From the NCBI GenBank assembly GCA_022041995.1, contig CP074381.1, positions 1,860,001 to 1,924,000 of the forward strand: a stretch of 64,000 nucleotides of DNA. Direction: 5' to 3'. Shown in pieces: positions 27,875 to 41,852 of the stretch. The position numbers were made by a program, and so were the translations under genes. The DNA is from Cupriavidus necator (lineage in GTDB: Bacteria > Pseudomonadota > Gammaproteobacteria > Burkholderiales > Burkholderiaceae). Position 1 is the first letter of the stretch, and every line of letters begins with the position of its first letter. The notes under the pieces are model-generated. The model saw only the letters and a program-made list of their open reading frames with translations. It was not told the DNA's origin and did no database searches.

Positions 27875-30509
27875 ATGATCGAATCTCATGCCGCCCCGGG
27901 CGGCAATGGTGGCAACGGGCGCCGGGGGCGCTCCGCGAAGACCGGATTTCCTGCATCCGCCGTGGCGCAGCGGGGCGATGCGGCCGAACAGACGTGGCTC
28001 TGGGCGGCCGTTCTACTGTTTGTGTCCGGTATGGCCGGCCTGGTTTACCAAATCGTCTGGATCCGCCAGCTGTCGCTGGTGGTGGGTGTCGACGTGCACG
28101 CGGTCACCACCGCGGTCAGCGCCTTCTTTGCCGGGCTGGCCCTGGGCGGCTGGCTGTTCGGCCGTGTGGCCGACCGCCACGGCAATCCGCTGCGCTTGTA
28201 TGCGTGGCTCGAAATCGGCGTCCTGGTGCTGGGCGTCGGCGCGACCGTGGCGCTGGCCCATGCGGCGGCGCCGTTCTCCTGGCTGGAGCAGCGCACCGGA
28301 TGGCTGGCGTGGGCAATGCCCTTTGTGCTGGTGATCCTGCCCGCAGCCGCCATGGGCGGTACGTTGCCGGTGCTGATGCGCGTGCTGACGCCAGGCGCCG
28401 GCCGTGTGGGGGTGCATGGCGGGCGGCTGTATGCCGCCAATACCGCCGGCGCGATTGCCGGCACGCTGCTGGCCGGCTTTGTGCTGGTGGCGCTGCTGGG
28501 CATCCTCGGCAGTGCCATCGCGGCGGGCGTGCTTAACGGTGCCGCCGCGCTGGTGGCGTGGCTGCTGGCAGCGCGCCGGCAAGCCGTGGCCGCTCCGGTT
28601 GCGCCCTCCGCCATGCAAGGCGCGGCCACCGGCGATGCCGCCAACGGTCGCCTGGCGCTGGTGCTGTACGCCGCGGCCGGCGGCATTGCGCTTGGCTACG
28701 AGGTGGTCTGGTCGCAGGCCATCGTGCAGTTCCTCAGCACGCGCGCCTTCGCCTTTACCGTGGTACTGGCGACCTACCTGGCTGGCCTGGCCATTGGCAG
28801 CGCACTGGCGGCGCGCCATGCCGACCGGGTGCGCGACCCCTGGGGCGCCTTCGGCCTGCTGGTGGCGGGGCGGGGCTGGTGGCATTGCTTGAATTCGTGC
28901 TGCTGGGCGAATGGCTGCTGCGTGCGCAGGGCAGCCTGTCTGCATGGGTGCAGGGGTTGATGTCCAGCCCGCTGGTGGCGGCCTGTGCCAGCTTTGCGCT
29001 GGCGGCGCTGTCGGTCGTGTTCGTGCCCACGCTGCTGCTGGGCGCGGCGTTCCCCTTCGTGCTGCGCGTGAGCGTCGATAGCCGACACGTCGGCGCCGGC
29101 GTGGGCACCGTGGTGGCACTCAATACGCTGGGTGGCATCGCTGGCACGGCGCTGGCCGGCTTTGTGCTGGTGCCGTACCTGGGGCTGGTGCACACGCTGT
29201 CGCTGCTGGCAGTGACGGCCGCCATGGTCGGCGTGGTGGCAGTGGCGCTGGGTAGCGGCGTGGGCCGCGTGGCGCGCTGGGCGGTGCCGATGATCTGCGT
29301 GCTGGCGGTGATTGCCGCCGCGCTGGCGCCGGCGGACCGGCTTGCCACGCTGCTGGCGCGGGCGCGCGGTGGCGAACTGGTGTTCTATGAGGAGGGCCGT
29401 GGCGCGACTGTGGCGGTGGTGGAGCAGTCTTCGTCCAGCAATCGCTTCCGGCGCCTGTATATCCAGGGTGTTTCCAATTCGGGCGATGCCATGACCTCTC
29501 AGCGCTATATGCGCCTGCAGGCGCTGCTGCCCCTGATCGTCCATAACGGCACGCCGAAGTCCACCCTGGTGATCGGCCTGGGTACCGGCATCACGGCGGG
29601 CGCCACGCTTGCCTGGCCCGGCCTGGAATACCGCGTGGTGGCGGAGCTGTTGCCGCCGGTGGCGCGCGCCGTGCCCATGTTCGAGGGCAATTTCGGCGTG
29701 GCCACCGACAAGCGCATGGACATCCGCCTGCGCGACGGCCGGCGTGAACTGCTGCAAAGCACGCAGCAGTACGACCTGATCACCCTGGAGCCGCCGCCGC
29801 CGTCGGCGGCCGGCGTGGTCAACCTGTATTCGACCGGTTTCTACCGCCTGGCGGCCTCGCGGCTGCAACCCGGCGGGCTGGTGGCGCAATGGCTGCCGCT
29901 GCCGACGCAGAATGACGAAGACACGCGCATGCTGGTGCGCAGCTTCCTGGACGTATTTCCGCACGCCATGCTGTGGACCACCGAGCTGCACGAAATGATG
30001 CTGGTGGGTTCGCTGTCGCCGCTGGAGCTGGATGCCGCACGCATCCGCTCTCGCTTCGAGCAGCCGGAGGTAGCGGACGCGCTGCGGGCCGTGGGCGTGC
30101 GCTCGCCGGCGGCGCTGATGGCGACCTGGGTCACTGACCGCGCCGGCCTGGACTGGTATGCGGCCGACGCGCCGGCCGTGACCGACGACCGCCCGCGCAT
30201 CGAGTACGCCGGCTGGGTCCGCCGCGACGCCTTCCCGGAAACCCTGTCCAGGCTGCTGTCGCTGCAAAGCGATCCGCCGCTGGCCGGCGCCGATGAAGCG
30301 TTCTGGCGCGACCTGCGCCGCGAGCGGGAAGTGCTGCACACCTTCTACCGCGCCGGGCTGGATGCCTACCGCGGCGACCGCGAAGCCTGGGCCAGCCATA
30401 TCACGCAGGCCATGCGCGCCGATCCCGACAATCCCTACTACGCCTGGTTCGTCGGCGGCCAATCCGCGCGTCCGGCCCGCCGCGCACCGGCGGAACCAAG
30501 GAACACGCC

Positions 30510-30513
<4 letters not shown>
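27875..30513 (+). pseudogene. Membrane spermidine synthase-like protein, one frameshift
   Basis: A ~879-codon protein split by one base missing in a G run at 28867-28875 (LLVAG before, AGLVALLEF after). The N-terminal two thirds hold many membrane helices (MAGLVYQIVWIRQLSLVVGV) like the multi-spanning 'fused spermidine synthase' family; the C-terminal third is a Rossmann methyltransferase/aminopropyltransferase domain (GLGTGITAGATL). The acidic ribose ligand is Glu in VAELLPP. In place of the synthase catalytic Asp loop it has LITLEPPPPSAAG, so polyamine synthesis is doubtful. It ends in an ATGA overlap with moxR, tying it to that operon. No proven function is known to me for this family. Confidence 0.72.
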
Positions 30514-31484
<971 letters not shown>

Positions 31485-31498
31485 GGGCCGGCGAAGGC

Positions 31499-32527
31499 AT
31501 GCCGATGCGTCTGCCGTTCCGTGCCATCGCCCGCGCCGCCCCGTCAGCGGTGCAAGGGCCGGCTTCGCAGGCGGTTCCGGGCGTCAGCGTGGATGCTGCC
31601 GCGCTGGCCGCGCTGGAGGTGGCCGCGCGCGACTTCCACTTCCTGCCGCGCCAGCCGGTGCACAGCGTGCTGGCCGGCCGCCATGCCTCCAAGGTGCGCG
31701 GGCGCGGGCTGACCTTCGAGGAACTGCGCCTGTACCTGCCCGGCGACGATATCCGCAGCATGGACTGGCGCGTGACCGCGCGCACCGGCAAGCCGCACGT
31801 GCGCGTCTACACCGAGGAAAAGGACCGTCCCGTGCTGCTGGTGGTGGACCAGCGCATCAATATGTTCTTCGGCAGCCGGCGCGCGATGAAGTCGGTCAGC
31901 GCGGCCGAGGCGGCGGCGCTGGCCGCGTGGCGCGTGCTGGCCGAAGGCGACCGCGTCGGCGGCGTCGTGTTCGGCGATGCGAAGACCGAGGAGTTCCCGC
32001 CGCGCCGCAGCCGCGAAGCCGTGCAACAGCTGCTGGGCGGCATCGCGCGCTTCAACCAGGCCCTGCGCGCCGATGCGCCATCGCGGCGTGCCGCGGGGCA
32101 ATTGAACGCGGCGCTGGAGCGCGCCGCGCGCATGGCGCGCCACGACTGCCTGGTCATCGTCATCAGCGATTTCGACGGCCATGATGACCGTACCCGCGAC
32201 CTGATGCTGGAAATGGCCGCGCGCAACGACGTGCTGACCATGCTGGTCCACGACCCCTTCCTGAGCGAGTTGCCGGAGTCCGGCCAGCTGGTGGTCAGCG
32301 ACGGCGAACTGCAGGTGGAACTGGGCTTCGGCCACGCGGCCATGCGACGCAGCATTGCGGAGTTTGTCGATACGCACGGCAAGGCGTTGCTGGACTGGCA
32401 CCACGCCATCGGCGTGCCGCTGCTGCCGCTGTCGGCGGCAGAGGAAACGGCGCTGCAACTGCGCCGGCTGCTGGGCCGCCCGCTGCAGCAGGCACCAGCG
32501 CGGCAACGCGCAGGAGCGGCGCGATGA
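31499..32527 (+). CDS. DUF58 (VWA-like) protein of the MoxR module
   Basis: A ~342-residue DUF58 protein. The diagnostic block FEELRLYLPGDDIRSMDWRV, then VYTEEKDRPVLLVVDQR, is present; the second half is VWA-like (CLVIVISDFDGHDD). The start is probably ATG 31499 or 31505; the open frame extends further upstream inside moxR. It ends overlapping the DUF4381 start by four bases (ATGA). DUF58 proteins regularly accompany MoxR ATPases and probably bridge ATPase and membrane VWA proteins. Confidence 0.9.
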   Translation: MPMRLPFRAIARAAPSAVQGPASQAVPGVSVDAAALAALEVAARDFHFLPRQPVHSVLAGRHASKVRGRGLTFEELRLYLPGDDIRSMDWRVTARTGKPHVRVYTEEKDRPVLLVVDQRINMFFGSRRAMKSVSAAEAAALAAWRVLAEGDRVGGVVFGDAKTEEFPPRRSREAVQQLLGGIARFNQALRADAPSRRAAGQLNAALERAARMARHDCLVIVISDFDGHDDRTRDLMLEMAARNDVLTMLVHDPFLSELPESGQLVVSDGELQVELGFGHAAMRRSIAEFVDTHGKALLDWHHAIGVPLLPLSAAEETALQLRRLLGRPLQQAPARQRAGAAR

Positions 32528-33063
32528 GCCTTACGCACAGCTCCGCACCGGGCGTCGAAGACAGCACGGGCGTGGCTGCGCTGGCCACCCTTGCCGACGT
32601 AGCCGTGCCGCCGCCGCCATCGTGGGTGCCGCAGACTATCGGCTGGCCGATCGCGGGCGCCTTGCTGCTGCTGGCCCTGGCCTGGGCCGGCTGGCGCGCC
32701 TGGCGGCGCTACCGCGCCAACCGCTACCGGCGCGAGGCGCTGGCCGAACTGGCGGGACTGCCGCTGAGCAGTGACCCCGCGCATCGCGTCGCCGCGCTGC
32801 GCCAGATGGCGGCGCTGCTCAAGCGCACGGCGCTGGCCGCGTGGCCGCGCGCCCAGGTTGCCAGTCTGGCCGGCAGCGGCTGGGCTGAATTCCTGCAGGC
32901 ATATGCCGGGCGCGCACAGGATGCCGCGCCGCTGCTGGCGGCGCTGGTGCAGGACGCCGAATACCGCGACGACGCGGTGCTGGCGCAATGGCCCGAGACG
33001 CAGGTGCAGGCCGTGGCCGGGGCGTGCCGGCGCTGGATCGCGGAGCACCATGTACCAGTTTGA
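32524..33063 (+). CDS. DUF4381 membrane protein
   Basis: A 179-residue protein of the DUF4381 family, constant between DUF58 and VWA genes in MoxR/Bat operons. A proline-rich stretch (VAVPPPPSWVPQ) precedes a single membrane helix (GWPIAGALLLLALAWAGWRA), followed by a helical cytoplasmic domain with the family motif GWAEFLQAY. It overlaps the next gene by 14 bases. Function unknown; a role in assembling the VWA proteins is inferred from position. Confidence 0.85.
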   Translation: MSLTHSSAPGVEDSTGVAALATLADVAVPPPPSWVPQTIGWPIAGALLLLALAWAGWRAWRRYRANRYRREALAELAGLPLSSDPAHRVAALRQMAALLKRTALAAWPRAQVASLAGSGWAEFLQAYAGRAQDAAPLLAALVQDAEYRDDAVLAQWPETQVQAVAGACRRWIAEHHVPV

Positions 33064-34085
33064 ATACCCCTGGCTCTTCGTGCTGCTGCCGCTGCCGCTG
33101 CCGCTATGGTGGTGGCTGCCGCCGTACCGCGAGGAAAGCCCGTCGGTGCGCCTGCCGTTCTTTGGCGAGGTGGCCAGCGCTGCCGGCCTGACACCGGCCA
33201 CCGGTGCCGTGGTGCCGCGCCGCAACCGGCTGCAATGGGTGCTGGCGCCGCTGGCGTGGGTGCTGGTGGTGACGGCGCTGGCGCGGCCGCAGTTCCTGGA
33301 GGCGCCGATCCAGAAGGTGCAGCCGGCGCGCGACCTGCTGATCGCGCTGGACCTGTCGCAGTCGATGGACACGCGCGACTTCCGCGATCCGTCCGGCGCG
33401 CTGATCCCGCGCGTGCAGGCGGTGCGGCAGGTGGTGAGCGGTTTTGTCGCCAAGCGCCCCGGCGACCGCATCGGCCTGATCGTGTTTGGCGACGCGCCGT
33501 ATCCGCTGGCACCGTTCACGCTGGATCACCAGCTGGTGCAGACGCTGCTCACCGGCCTGCTACCGGGCATGGCCGGCCCGAGCACTGCGCTGGGCGATGC
33601 CATCGGCCTCGGCATCAAGATGTTCGAGCGCAGCGAAGCGCCGGAGAAAGTCCTGATCGTGCTGACCGACGGCAACGACACCGCCAGCCGGATGCCACCC
33701 GAACGCGCTGGGGGATCGCAAAAGAGCGCAAGGTGGTGGTGCATGCCATCGGCATCGGCGACCCCAGTGCTTCGGGCGAAGATAAAGTCGATCTTGGCGT
33801 GCTGCAGCGGCTGGCTGCGCAGACCGGCGGGCGCTACTTCTTCGGTGCCGACCAGGCCGCGCTGGAGACCATCTACGCCACGCTGGACCGGATCACGCCG
33901 CACAACCAGAAGACGTTGTCATGGCGGCCGCGGCGCGAGCTGTTCATGTGGCCGCTGGGGCAGCGCTGGCGCTGGTGCTGGGGTACCAGTTGCTGATGTT
34001 CACCTGCTCGGCGTGGCTGTCGCGCCCGCGCGGCACGGCTGCAGGGGCTGACGAGATGGCGAATGCCGGCGGGGAGGGGCGGTGA
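33050..34085 (+). pseudogene. VWA-domain membrane protein (BatA-like), two frameshifts
   Basis: One BatA-type protein read in three frames. Frame one starts at ATG 33050 (MYQFEYPWLFVLLPLPLPLW, membrane anchor) and contains the MIDAS motif LDLSQSMDTRD and LTDGNDTAS. A G missing from the run 33710-33714 shifts it to GIAKERKVVVHAIGIGD and GGRYFFGADQ; a second missing G at 33957-33960 leads into the C-terminal helix ALALVLGYQLLMFT and the stop at 34083-34085, which overlaps the next ATG. Both lost bases are in G runs and the protein is conserved across all three parts, so an assembly error is likely. Confidence 0.82.
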
Positions 34086-35740
34086 TGCCGGCCCTGCCCG
34101 ACGCGCTTGCGCACTTCCATTTCCTGCGCCCGTGGTGGCTGCTGGTGCTGGTGCCGGCCGCACTGCTGGTGTCGGCGGTGCAGCGCCGCGGCGACGTGCG
34201 GCGGCGCTGGCGCCAGACCATCGCGCCGCACCTGCTCGACGCGCTGATGATCGGCGAACGCCGCCGCGTGGCGCTGCGCCCGGTGCACCTGACCGCGCTG
34301 CTGCTGGCACTCGGCGCCATCGCCCTGGCAGGGCCGAGCTGGCGGCAGGAGCGGCCGCCGTTCCTTGACGACAAGGCGCCGCTGGCGCTTGCCGTGGACC
34401 TGTCGCGCACCATGGACGCGGTGGACGTCACGCCTACGCGGCTCGAGCGCGCCAAGCTCAAGATCAAGGCGCTGCTGGCGCGCCGCAACGGCGGCCGCAC
34501 GGCGATCTATGCGTATGCGGGCTCCACGCACCTGGTGCTGCCGCTGACGGACGATACCAGCCTGCTGCAGACCTTTGCCGATGCGCTGCAGACCCGCATC
34601 ATGCCGGCGCCGGGGCGCGACATGGCACAGGCGCTGCACACCATCGACGCCGACCTGGCGCATGAGCCGGTGCCCGGCACCATCCTGTTCCTGACCGACG
34701 GCGTGGAACCCGCCGCGGCCAAAGCCTTCCGCGAGCAGGCGCACAGCGGCCGCAGCCAGCCGGTGGTGCTGGCCATCGGCACGCAGCAGGGCGGGCCGCT
34801 GCGTACTGTCGAGGGTGCCGAGGGCGGCTTCGTCGAACAGGACGGGGCACGCGTGTTCGCGCGGCTGGATGTGGCGGCGGTCAAGCGCTTTGGCGACGAC
34901 AGCGGCGTACCGGTCGCCACCTTTACGCCGGGCAGTGATGACGACGTGGCGTGGGTGCAGCGCCATGTGCAGTCGCACCTCGAACAGACGCAGGCCGGCG
35001 ACCGCACGCGCTGGCAGGATGAAGGCTGGTGTCTGGTGCTGCCGGTCACGCTGCTGGCGATGCTGTGGTTCCGCAAGGGCTGGACCGTGCGCTGGACCGC
35101 CGGCCTGCTGCTGGCGCTTGCGCTTGCCGCGCCGCAGCCGGGCTTGCGCGCGCAGCAGGCCGATGCCGCGCGCCCGTGGCGCTTTGCCGACCTGTGGCTG
35201 ACGCACGACCAGCAAGGCCGCCGCGCCTTCGAGCAGGGCGACTTCGCGCGCGCCGCGACGCTGTTCGACGATGCGATGTGGCGCGGCATCGCCCAGTATC
35301 GCGCCGGCCAGTACCCGCAGGCGGTGCAGAGCTTTGCGCTGGTCGATTCACCGCAGTCCGACTACAACCAGGGCAATGCGCTGGCGCGGCAGGGCCAGTA
35401 CCGGCAGGCCGCCGCGCGCTACCGCCAGGCGCTCAGGCGCCAGCCGCAATGGCCGGCGGCAACGGCCAACCTGGCGTTGATGGAGAAGCTGCTGGCGCAA
35501 CAGGAACCGAAGGACAAGCAAGACCCCAACGACGAGGAAGAGCCCCCCGACCTTGCGCCGGATGAAATCAAGTACGACGCCGCGAAGCCGCCGGAGCAGG
35601 GCGGCCAGTCCATGCCTATCGGCCTGACGCAGGACGCCGAAATGTGGATGCGCGCGATCCAGACCACGCCGACCGACCTGCTGCAGCGCAAGTTCGCCCT
35701 GCAGCGGGGGCAGGCCGCGCCGCAGCAGAAGCAGCGATGA
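34085..35740 (+). CDS. VWA-domain protein with C-terminal TPRs (BatB/BatC-like)
   Basis: A 551-residue protein joining the two roles often split as BatB and BatC. Helices near residues 17-35 and 60-80 flank an N-terminal membrane region; the VWA domain carries a MIDAS variant LAVDLSRTMDAVD (DxSxT rather than DxSxS) and FLTDGVEP. A further helix lies near 325-360. The C-terminal part holds TPR-like repeats (ALVDSPQSDYNQGNALARQG, AAARYRQALRRQPQWPAATA) and an acidic tail. The ATG at 34085 overlaps the preceding stop (TGATG); its end overlaps batD. Confidence 0.88.
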   Translation: MPALPDALAHFHFLRPWWLLVLVPAALLVSAVQRRGDVRRRWRQTIAPHLLDALMIGERRRVALRPVHLTALLLALGAIALAGPSWRQERPPFLDDKAPLALAVDLSRTMDAVDVTPTRLERAKLKIKALLARRNGGRTAIYAYAGSTHLVLPLTDDTSLLQTFADALQTRIMPAPGRDMAQALHTIDADLAHEPVPGTILFLTDGVEPAAAKAFREQAHSGRSQPVVLAIGTQQGGPLRTVEGAEGGFVEQDGARVFARLDVAAVKRFGDDSGVPVATFTPGSDDDVAWVQRHVQSHLEQTQAGDRTRWQDEGWCLVLPVTLLAMLWFRKGWTVRWTAGLLLALALAAPQPGLRAQQADAARPWRFADLWLTHDQQGRRAFEQGDFARAATLFDDAMWRGIAQYRAGQYPQAVQSFALVDSPQSDYNQGNALARQGQYRQAAARYRQALRRQPQWPAATANLALMEKLLAQQEPKDKQDPNDEEEPPDLAPDEIKYDAAKPPEQGGQSMPIGLTQDAEMWMRAIQTTPTDLLQRKFALQRGQAAPQQKQR

Positions 35741-37125
35741 GAGGCCGCGCCGTGTGTCAGTGCGGGTGGCTGCGCCAGCTTGCGCCGCTGGTCTTGCTGA
35801 TGGCGGCGCTGCTGCTGCCGTTGCTGGCGCGCGCCGCCGCCGAGCCCATCGTGCGCGTGGAAGTGGGCGCGAAGCAGCCGGTGCTGGTCGGCCAGCAGGT
35901 CAGCATCGATGTCACCATCCTGGCGCCCAACTTCTTCATGTCGGCGCCGGCCTTCCCGCTGCTCCAGGTGCCGGGTGCCGTCGTCACCATGCCTGACGAA
36001 CGCGCGCTGAACTCGACCGAAACCATCGATGGGGTGGCCTACGCCGGCATCCGCAAGACCTATGCCTTTACCGCCGAGCAGGACGGCGACTTCGAGCTGC
36101 CAGCCGCGACCGTGCGCTTCACTTATGCGGGCGACGACGGCGCACCGCGCCAGGGCAGTGTCACCTTTCCATCCACGCGGATCCGCGCGGGCGCCGGCGG
36201 CGCGGTCAAGGCCGGCGCCGGGGCGGGACGGCCCTTGCTGCCGGTGGCCCGGCTTACCGTGACGCAGGCGCTGGACCATGCGTACGACGAAGGCATCGTG
36301 CGGCTGCACGCGGGCGATGCGCTGGTGCGCACCGTCACCACCTTTGCGCCGCAGACACAGGCCATGATGATCCATCCGCCACACGCCGCGGCGCCGCGCG
36401 GGGTGCGCGTCTTCAGCGCCGATCCGCGGCTGTCCGACCACGCCCAGGGCGCGCCCGGGCCGGGCGGCACGCGCGTGGACGCCATCACCTATGTGTTCGA
36501 GCGGACCGGCAACTACACGCTGCCGGCGGTGACAGTGGATTGGGTCGATCCGGCCACACGCAAGCCGGCAAAGTCCGAAGCGCCCGCGGTCAAGGTGGTG
36601 GTGGCTGCCGCGCGCGCGGGCAGCGCGCTGGCCCCGGGCGGTCCGTCTGCCGGCGCGCTGCCGGGCGAGGGCGGTTTGCCATGGCGGACGTTGCTGTGGG
36701 GGGCAGCGGGGCTGCTGGCTGTGCTGGCAGCCGGGCTGTTGTGGTGGCGTATCCGGCCGGCGCTGGCCCGGCTGCGCCAGCGGCTGGCCGGGCACAGGCG
36801 CGCCCGCGCCGAAGGTGCCGACGCACAGCTGGAAGCAACGCTGCAAGCCTGCCAGGCGGGCAATGCCGCTGGCGCCGGCCAGGCGCTGGGGGCATGGACG
36901 CGCGCCGCCCACGGCACCACCCCCGCAGCGTGGGCAGAGTCAGCTGGCGATGCCGCCCTTGCCGATGCCGTGACCGGCCTGCAACGCCACCTTTACGGCG
37001 CGATGCCCGCCCAGGCCGCCTGGAATGGCACCCCGTTGGCCCAGGCCCTGCGCCGCCATGCCGCCAGGGCGCCGGTGCGCCGGCATCGGCAAGCCGTGCC
37101 CGCACTGCCTGCGCTCAATCCCTGA
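35737..37125 (+). CDS. batD: BatD-like protein
   Basis: A 462-residue exported protein of the BatD family. A signal peptide (about residues 10-35, MAALLLPLLARAAA) is followed by Ig-like beta domains with VEVGAKQPVLVGQQVSIDV and VFERTGNYTLPAVTVDW. A membrane helix near 310-330 (LLWGAAGLLAVLAAGLLWW) and a cytoplasmic tail end the chain. The start at 35737 overlaps the previous stop (ATGA). It closes the MoxR/Bat operon; Bat proteins in other bacteria affect envelope stress resistance. Confidence 0.85.
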   Translation: MRGRAVCQCGWLRQLAPLVLLMAALLLPLLARAAAEPIVRVEVGAKQPVLVGQQVSIDVTILAPNFFMSAPAFPLLQVPGAVVTMPDERALNSTETIDGVAYAGIRKTYAFTAEQDGDFELPAATVRFTYAGDDGAPRQGSVTFPSTRIRAGAGGAVKAGAGAGRPLLPVARLTVTQALDHAYDEGIVRLHAGDALVRTVTTFAPQTQAMMIHPPHAAAPRGVRVFSADPRLSDHAQGAPGPGGTRVDAITYVFERTGNYTLPAVTVDWVDPATRKPAKSEAPAVKVVVAAARAGSALAPGGPSAGALPGEGGLPWRTLLWGAAGLLAVLAAGLLWWRIRPALARLRQRLAGHRRARAEGADAQLEATLQACQAGNAAGAGQALGAWTRAAHGTTPAAWAESAGDAALADAVTGLQRHLYGAMPAQAAWNGTPLAQALRRHAARAPVRRHRQAVPALPALNP

Positions 37126-37159
37126 CAATCATGCCGCCCGCATGCGACGCCCCCTATGA

Positions 37160-37387
37160 AATGCTCCGTCGATCAATTCAAGAAGGCCGTCGCTCGGCAC
37201 CTTCCCGAGGTCGGCCGTGCAGATCCTGAAGGACCTGGGCCTGGCGGTCTTTGTCGCATGCGTCGGCTGGTCCGCCGGGCCGGATGCGATCTCCCTGAGC
37301 CGTGAGCACGGCGCCGTGCTGCCGCTGATAGGGCTGGCGGTGTCGCTGGGGCCGGCGTGCCTGTCCTTAGTTGCCAAATGCGCATGA
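37160..37387 (+). pseudogene. Remnant of an AspT/YidE-type antiporter
   Basis: An open frame with no good start codon, bounded upstream by a stop at 37157-37159. It encodes a fragment like the membrane duplication domain of aspartate:alanine antiporters (PF06826): GLAVFVACVGWSAGPDAISL then a second helix PLIGLAVSLGPACLSLV. Both ends of a normal ~560-residue antiporter are missing, so this is a relic. It lies convergent to the Lrp gene. Confidence 0.55.
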
Positions 37388-37402
37388 AGGGCCGGTGCCG
37401 GC

Positions 37403-37861
37403 CTACGCATAATCGAGCGGCAGCGCCGTGGTGTACTTGATCTGCTCCATCGCAAAGCTGGAGCTGACGTCGGCCAGCTCGGCGCCCTGGATCAGCTTCT
37501 TGTAGACGCGGTCGTAGGCGGCAATATCCGGCACCACCACGCGCAGCAGGTAGTCGGTATCGCCGGCCATACGGTAGAACTCGGTCACTTCCGGGATCGA
37601 TGCCACCAGCCCGTGGAATTGCGCCAGCCATTTCACGTTGTGCTGGCTGGTGCGGACCGAGACAAAGACCGTGACCCCGGCATTGAGCTTCCCGGCGTCG
37701 AGCAGCGCCACGCGTTTGCGGATCAGGCCAGCCTCTTCCAGCTTCTGGATCCGGCGCCAGCATGGCGTCGAGGTCAGGCCGACCTGTTCGCCGATCTCTG
37801 CCACCGGCACGGTGGCGTCTTCCTGCAGGATGGCGAGAATCTGTTTGTCGTAGCGGTCCAT
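37403..37861 (-). CDS. Lrp/AsnC family transcriptional regulator
   Basis: A 152-residue Lrp/AsnC regulator. Residues 1-60 are the helix-turn-helix (DRYDKQILAILQEDATVPVA with TPCWRRIQKLEEAGLI) and the rest the RAM amino-acid-sensing domain (FYRMAGDTDYLLRVVV). The gene lies 66 bases downstream of the cysteine dioxygenase-like gene in the same direction; Lrp members near such enzymes often respond to the amino acid concerned. Confidence 0.92.
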   Translation of the reverse strand: MDRYDKQILAILQEDATVPVAEIGEQVGLTSTPCWRRIQKLEEAGLIRKRVALLDAGKLNAGVTVFVSVRTSQHNVKWLAQFHGLVASIPEVTEFYRMAGDTDYLLRVVVPDIAAYDRVYKKLIQGAELADVSSSFAMEQIKYTTALPLDYA

Positions 37862-37927
37862 GGTGCGTAGCGGGTCAGGTAAGGGTGGGCCGGCGCCCGC
37901 ACGCGGCGCGGCTACGCGCGGCAGATG

Positions 37928-38503
37928 CTAGGCGTCGGCGGTCGGCACCAGCAGGTTCACGCCAGTGGCAACGTGGTCGCGGTGCACGCCGTAGAGGTGC
38001 AGGGACACGGCGATATCGTCGCTGGCATTGCCCAGCGCATGGATATGCTGCAGCCCGGCCGGCACGCTGAAGGTATCGCCGGCCGTGCGCAAGACGGCGT
38101 TGGCATGGCGCGCCTGCCGGCTGGCGGGATCCCACCGGTAGTGCTGTTCGCTCAGCGTGCCGCGCAGCACGCGGTAGGCACACCAGGTGCGATGGCCGTG
38201 CACGGGGCTGGTCTGGCCCGGGCGCCAGACCAGCACCATCGCCGAGAAGCGCTCCAGCGGGTCGGCATGGACCAGGTGGCGGGCATAGGTATCCGGCTTG
38301 CCGAGCAGGGCACCTGGCGGCAGTGTTGCAAGCAGCGTGTCGGTGTCTGGCAGGTGCACCGCGATGTGGCCGGCCACCATGCGCGCGCTGTGGGCGAAGG
38401 TGGCCTCGAGGTCGAGCGCCAGCTGGCCAAGCAGCGCGGCTGGCGGGGCGGTATGCGCAAACGCTGCCGGAGCTGCGGCAGTCAGGGGAGATCCGGTTGT
38501 CAT
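37928..38503 (-). CDS. Cysteine dioxygenase-family cupin
   Basis: A 191-residue cupin of the cysteine/3-mercaptopropionate dioxygenase family. The iron ligands are probably His102, His104 and His153 (PVHGHRTWCAYRVLRG and QHIHALGN). The WC-x-Y context after HGH fits the thiol dioxygenase type. The enzyme would oxidise a thiol such as cysteine to a sulfinate. The start at 38503 (AAGGTG upstream) is preferred over GTG 38512. The linked Lrp gene may regulate it. Confidence 0.82.
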   Translation of the reverse strand: MTTGSPLTAAAPAAFAHTAPPAALLGQLALDLEATFAHSARMVAGHIAVHLPDTDTLLATLPPGALLGKPDTYARHLVHADPLERFSAMVLVWRPGQTSPVHGHRTWCAYRVLRGTLSEQHYRWDPASRQARHANAVLRTAGDTFSVPAGLQHIHALGNASDDIAVSLHLYGVHRDHVATGVNLLVPTADA

Positions 38504-38823
38504 GGCGGGCACCTTGGTCTTGTTCTGGGTACATAGCCATGATATTTGCGGGCCGGAGCACAGACATGCGAATTGTCGTTCAATGTCGCCAGAGATTGTA
38601 ATCCTATTCCTGCATTTGATGAATTCGGAAAAAATTATGCTCGAATCCTATCGGATAGAGTGAATGGGTGCTCGTCGACGACGCCACGGCCGTGCCGGGT
38701 GCGCTGGGCAGCGAAGGCATATATGCTGAGATGAACAGGCAGCCCGTTCAGCCGCGCTTGCGGCAGGCCAGCCGTCCACAATGGCCGGGTCACGGACGAC
38801 GGTGCAGCAAAGGAGCATGATCG
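38504..38823. other. 320-base intergenic region
   Basis: Divergent region between the dioxygenase gene and the UPF0182 gene. AT-rich between about 38590 and 38660. An AAAGGAGC ribosome site stands at about 38809-38816 before the ATG at 38824. No gene, repeat or terminator seen; promoters not resolved. Confidence 0.6.
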
Positions 38824-41553
<2,730 letters not shown>

Positions 41554-41852
41554 GCGGCCGGTTCAGGGTGGCGCATGGTCCGCTTGCGCTCCCCCCATTC
41601 CAGCATGGAGCCGCCGGCAGGAGCGCTCAACGCCGGGTACTGAACGGGGGTTCGGCCATCTCCTATCATGGAGTCACGCCTTGCCTCTTAACGAGCAGGC
41701 AGATGGGGTCCGGCGCGACCCGGCTGACTGATGTTGATTGCGTCTCTGATGACGTTCTCACGGCCGGCTGCGCCGCGGCGCTTCCTCCTTTGACGATCCT
41801 GGCGATTTGCGCCGAAGCCGCGCGCCGCCGGCATACATGTTGGGAGACTTCC
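41554..41852. other. 299-base gap after the UPF0182 gene
   Basis: Between UPF0182 and the four-helix protein gene. A GGGAGACTT ribosome site precedes the ATG at 41853. I see no gene or strong hairpin. Confidence 0.5.

Noticed and set aside
33050..34085. Programmed ribosomal frameshifting in the VWA gene
   Set aside because: Two separate shifts in G runs without slippery heptamers or stems, and six other genes show the same loss; sequencing error is simpler.
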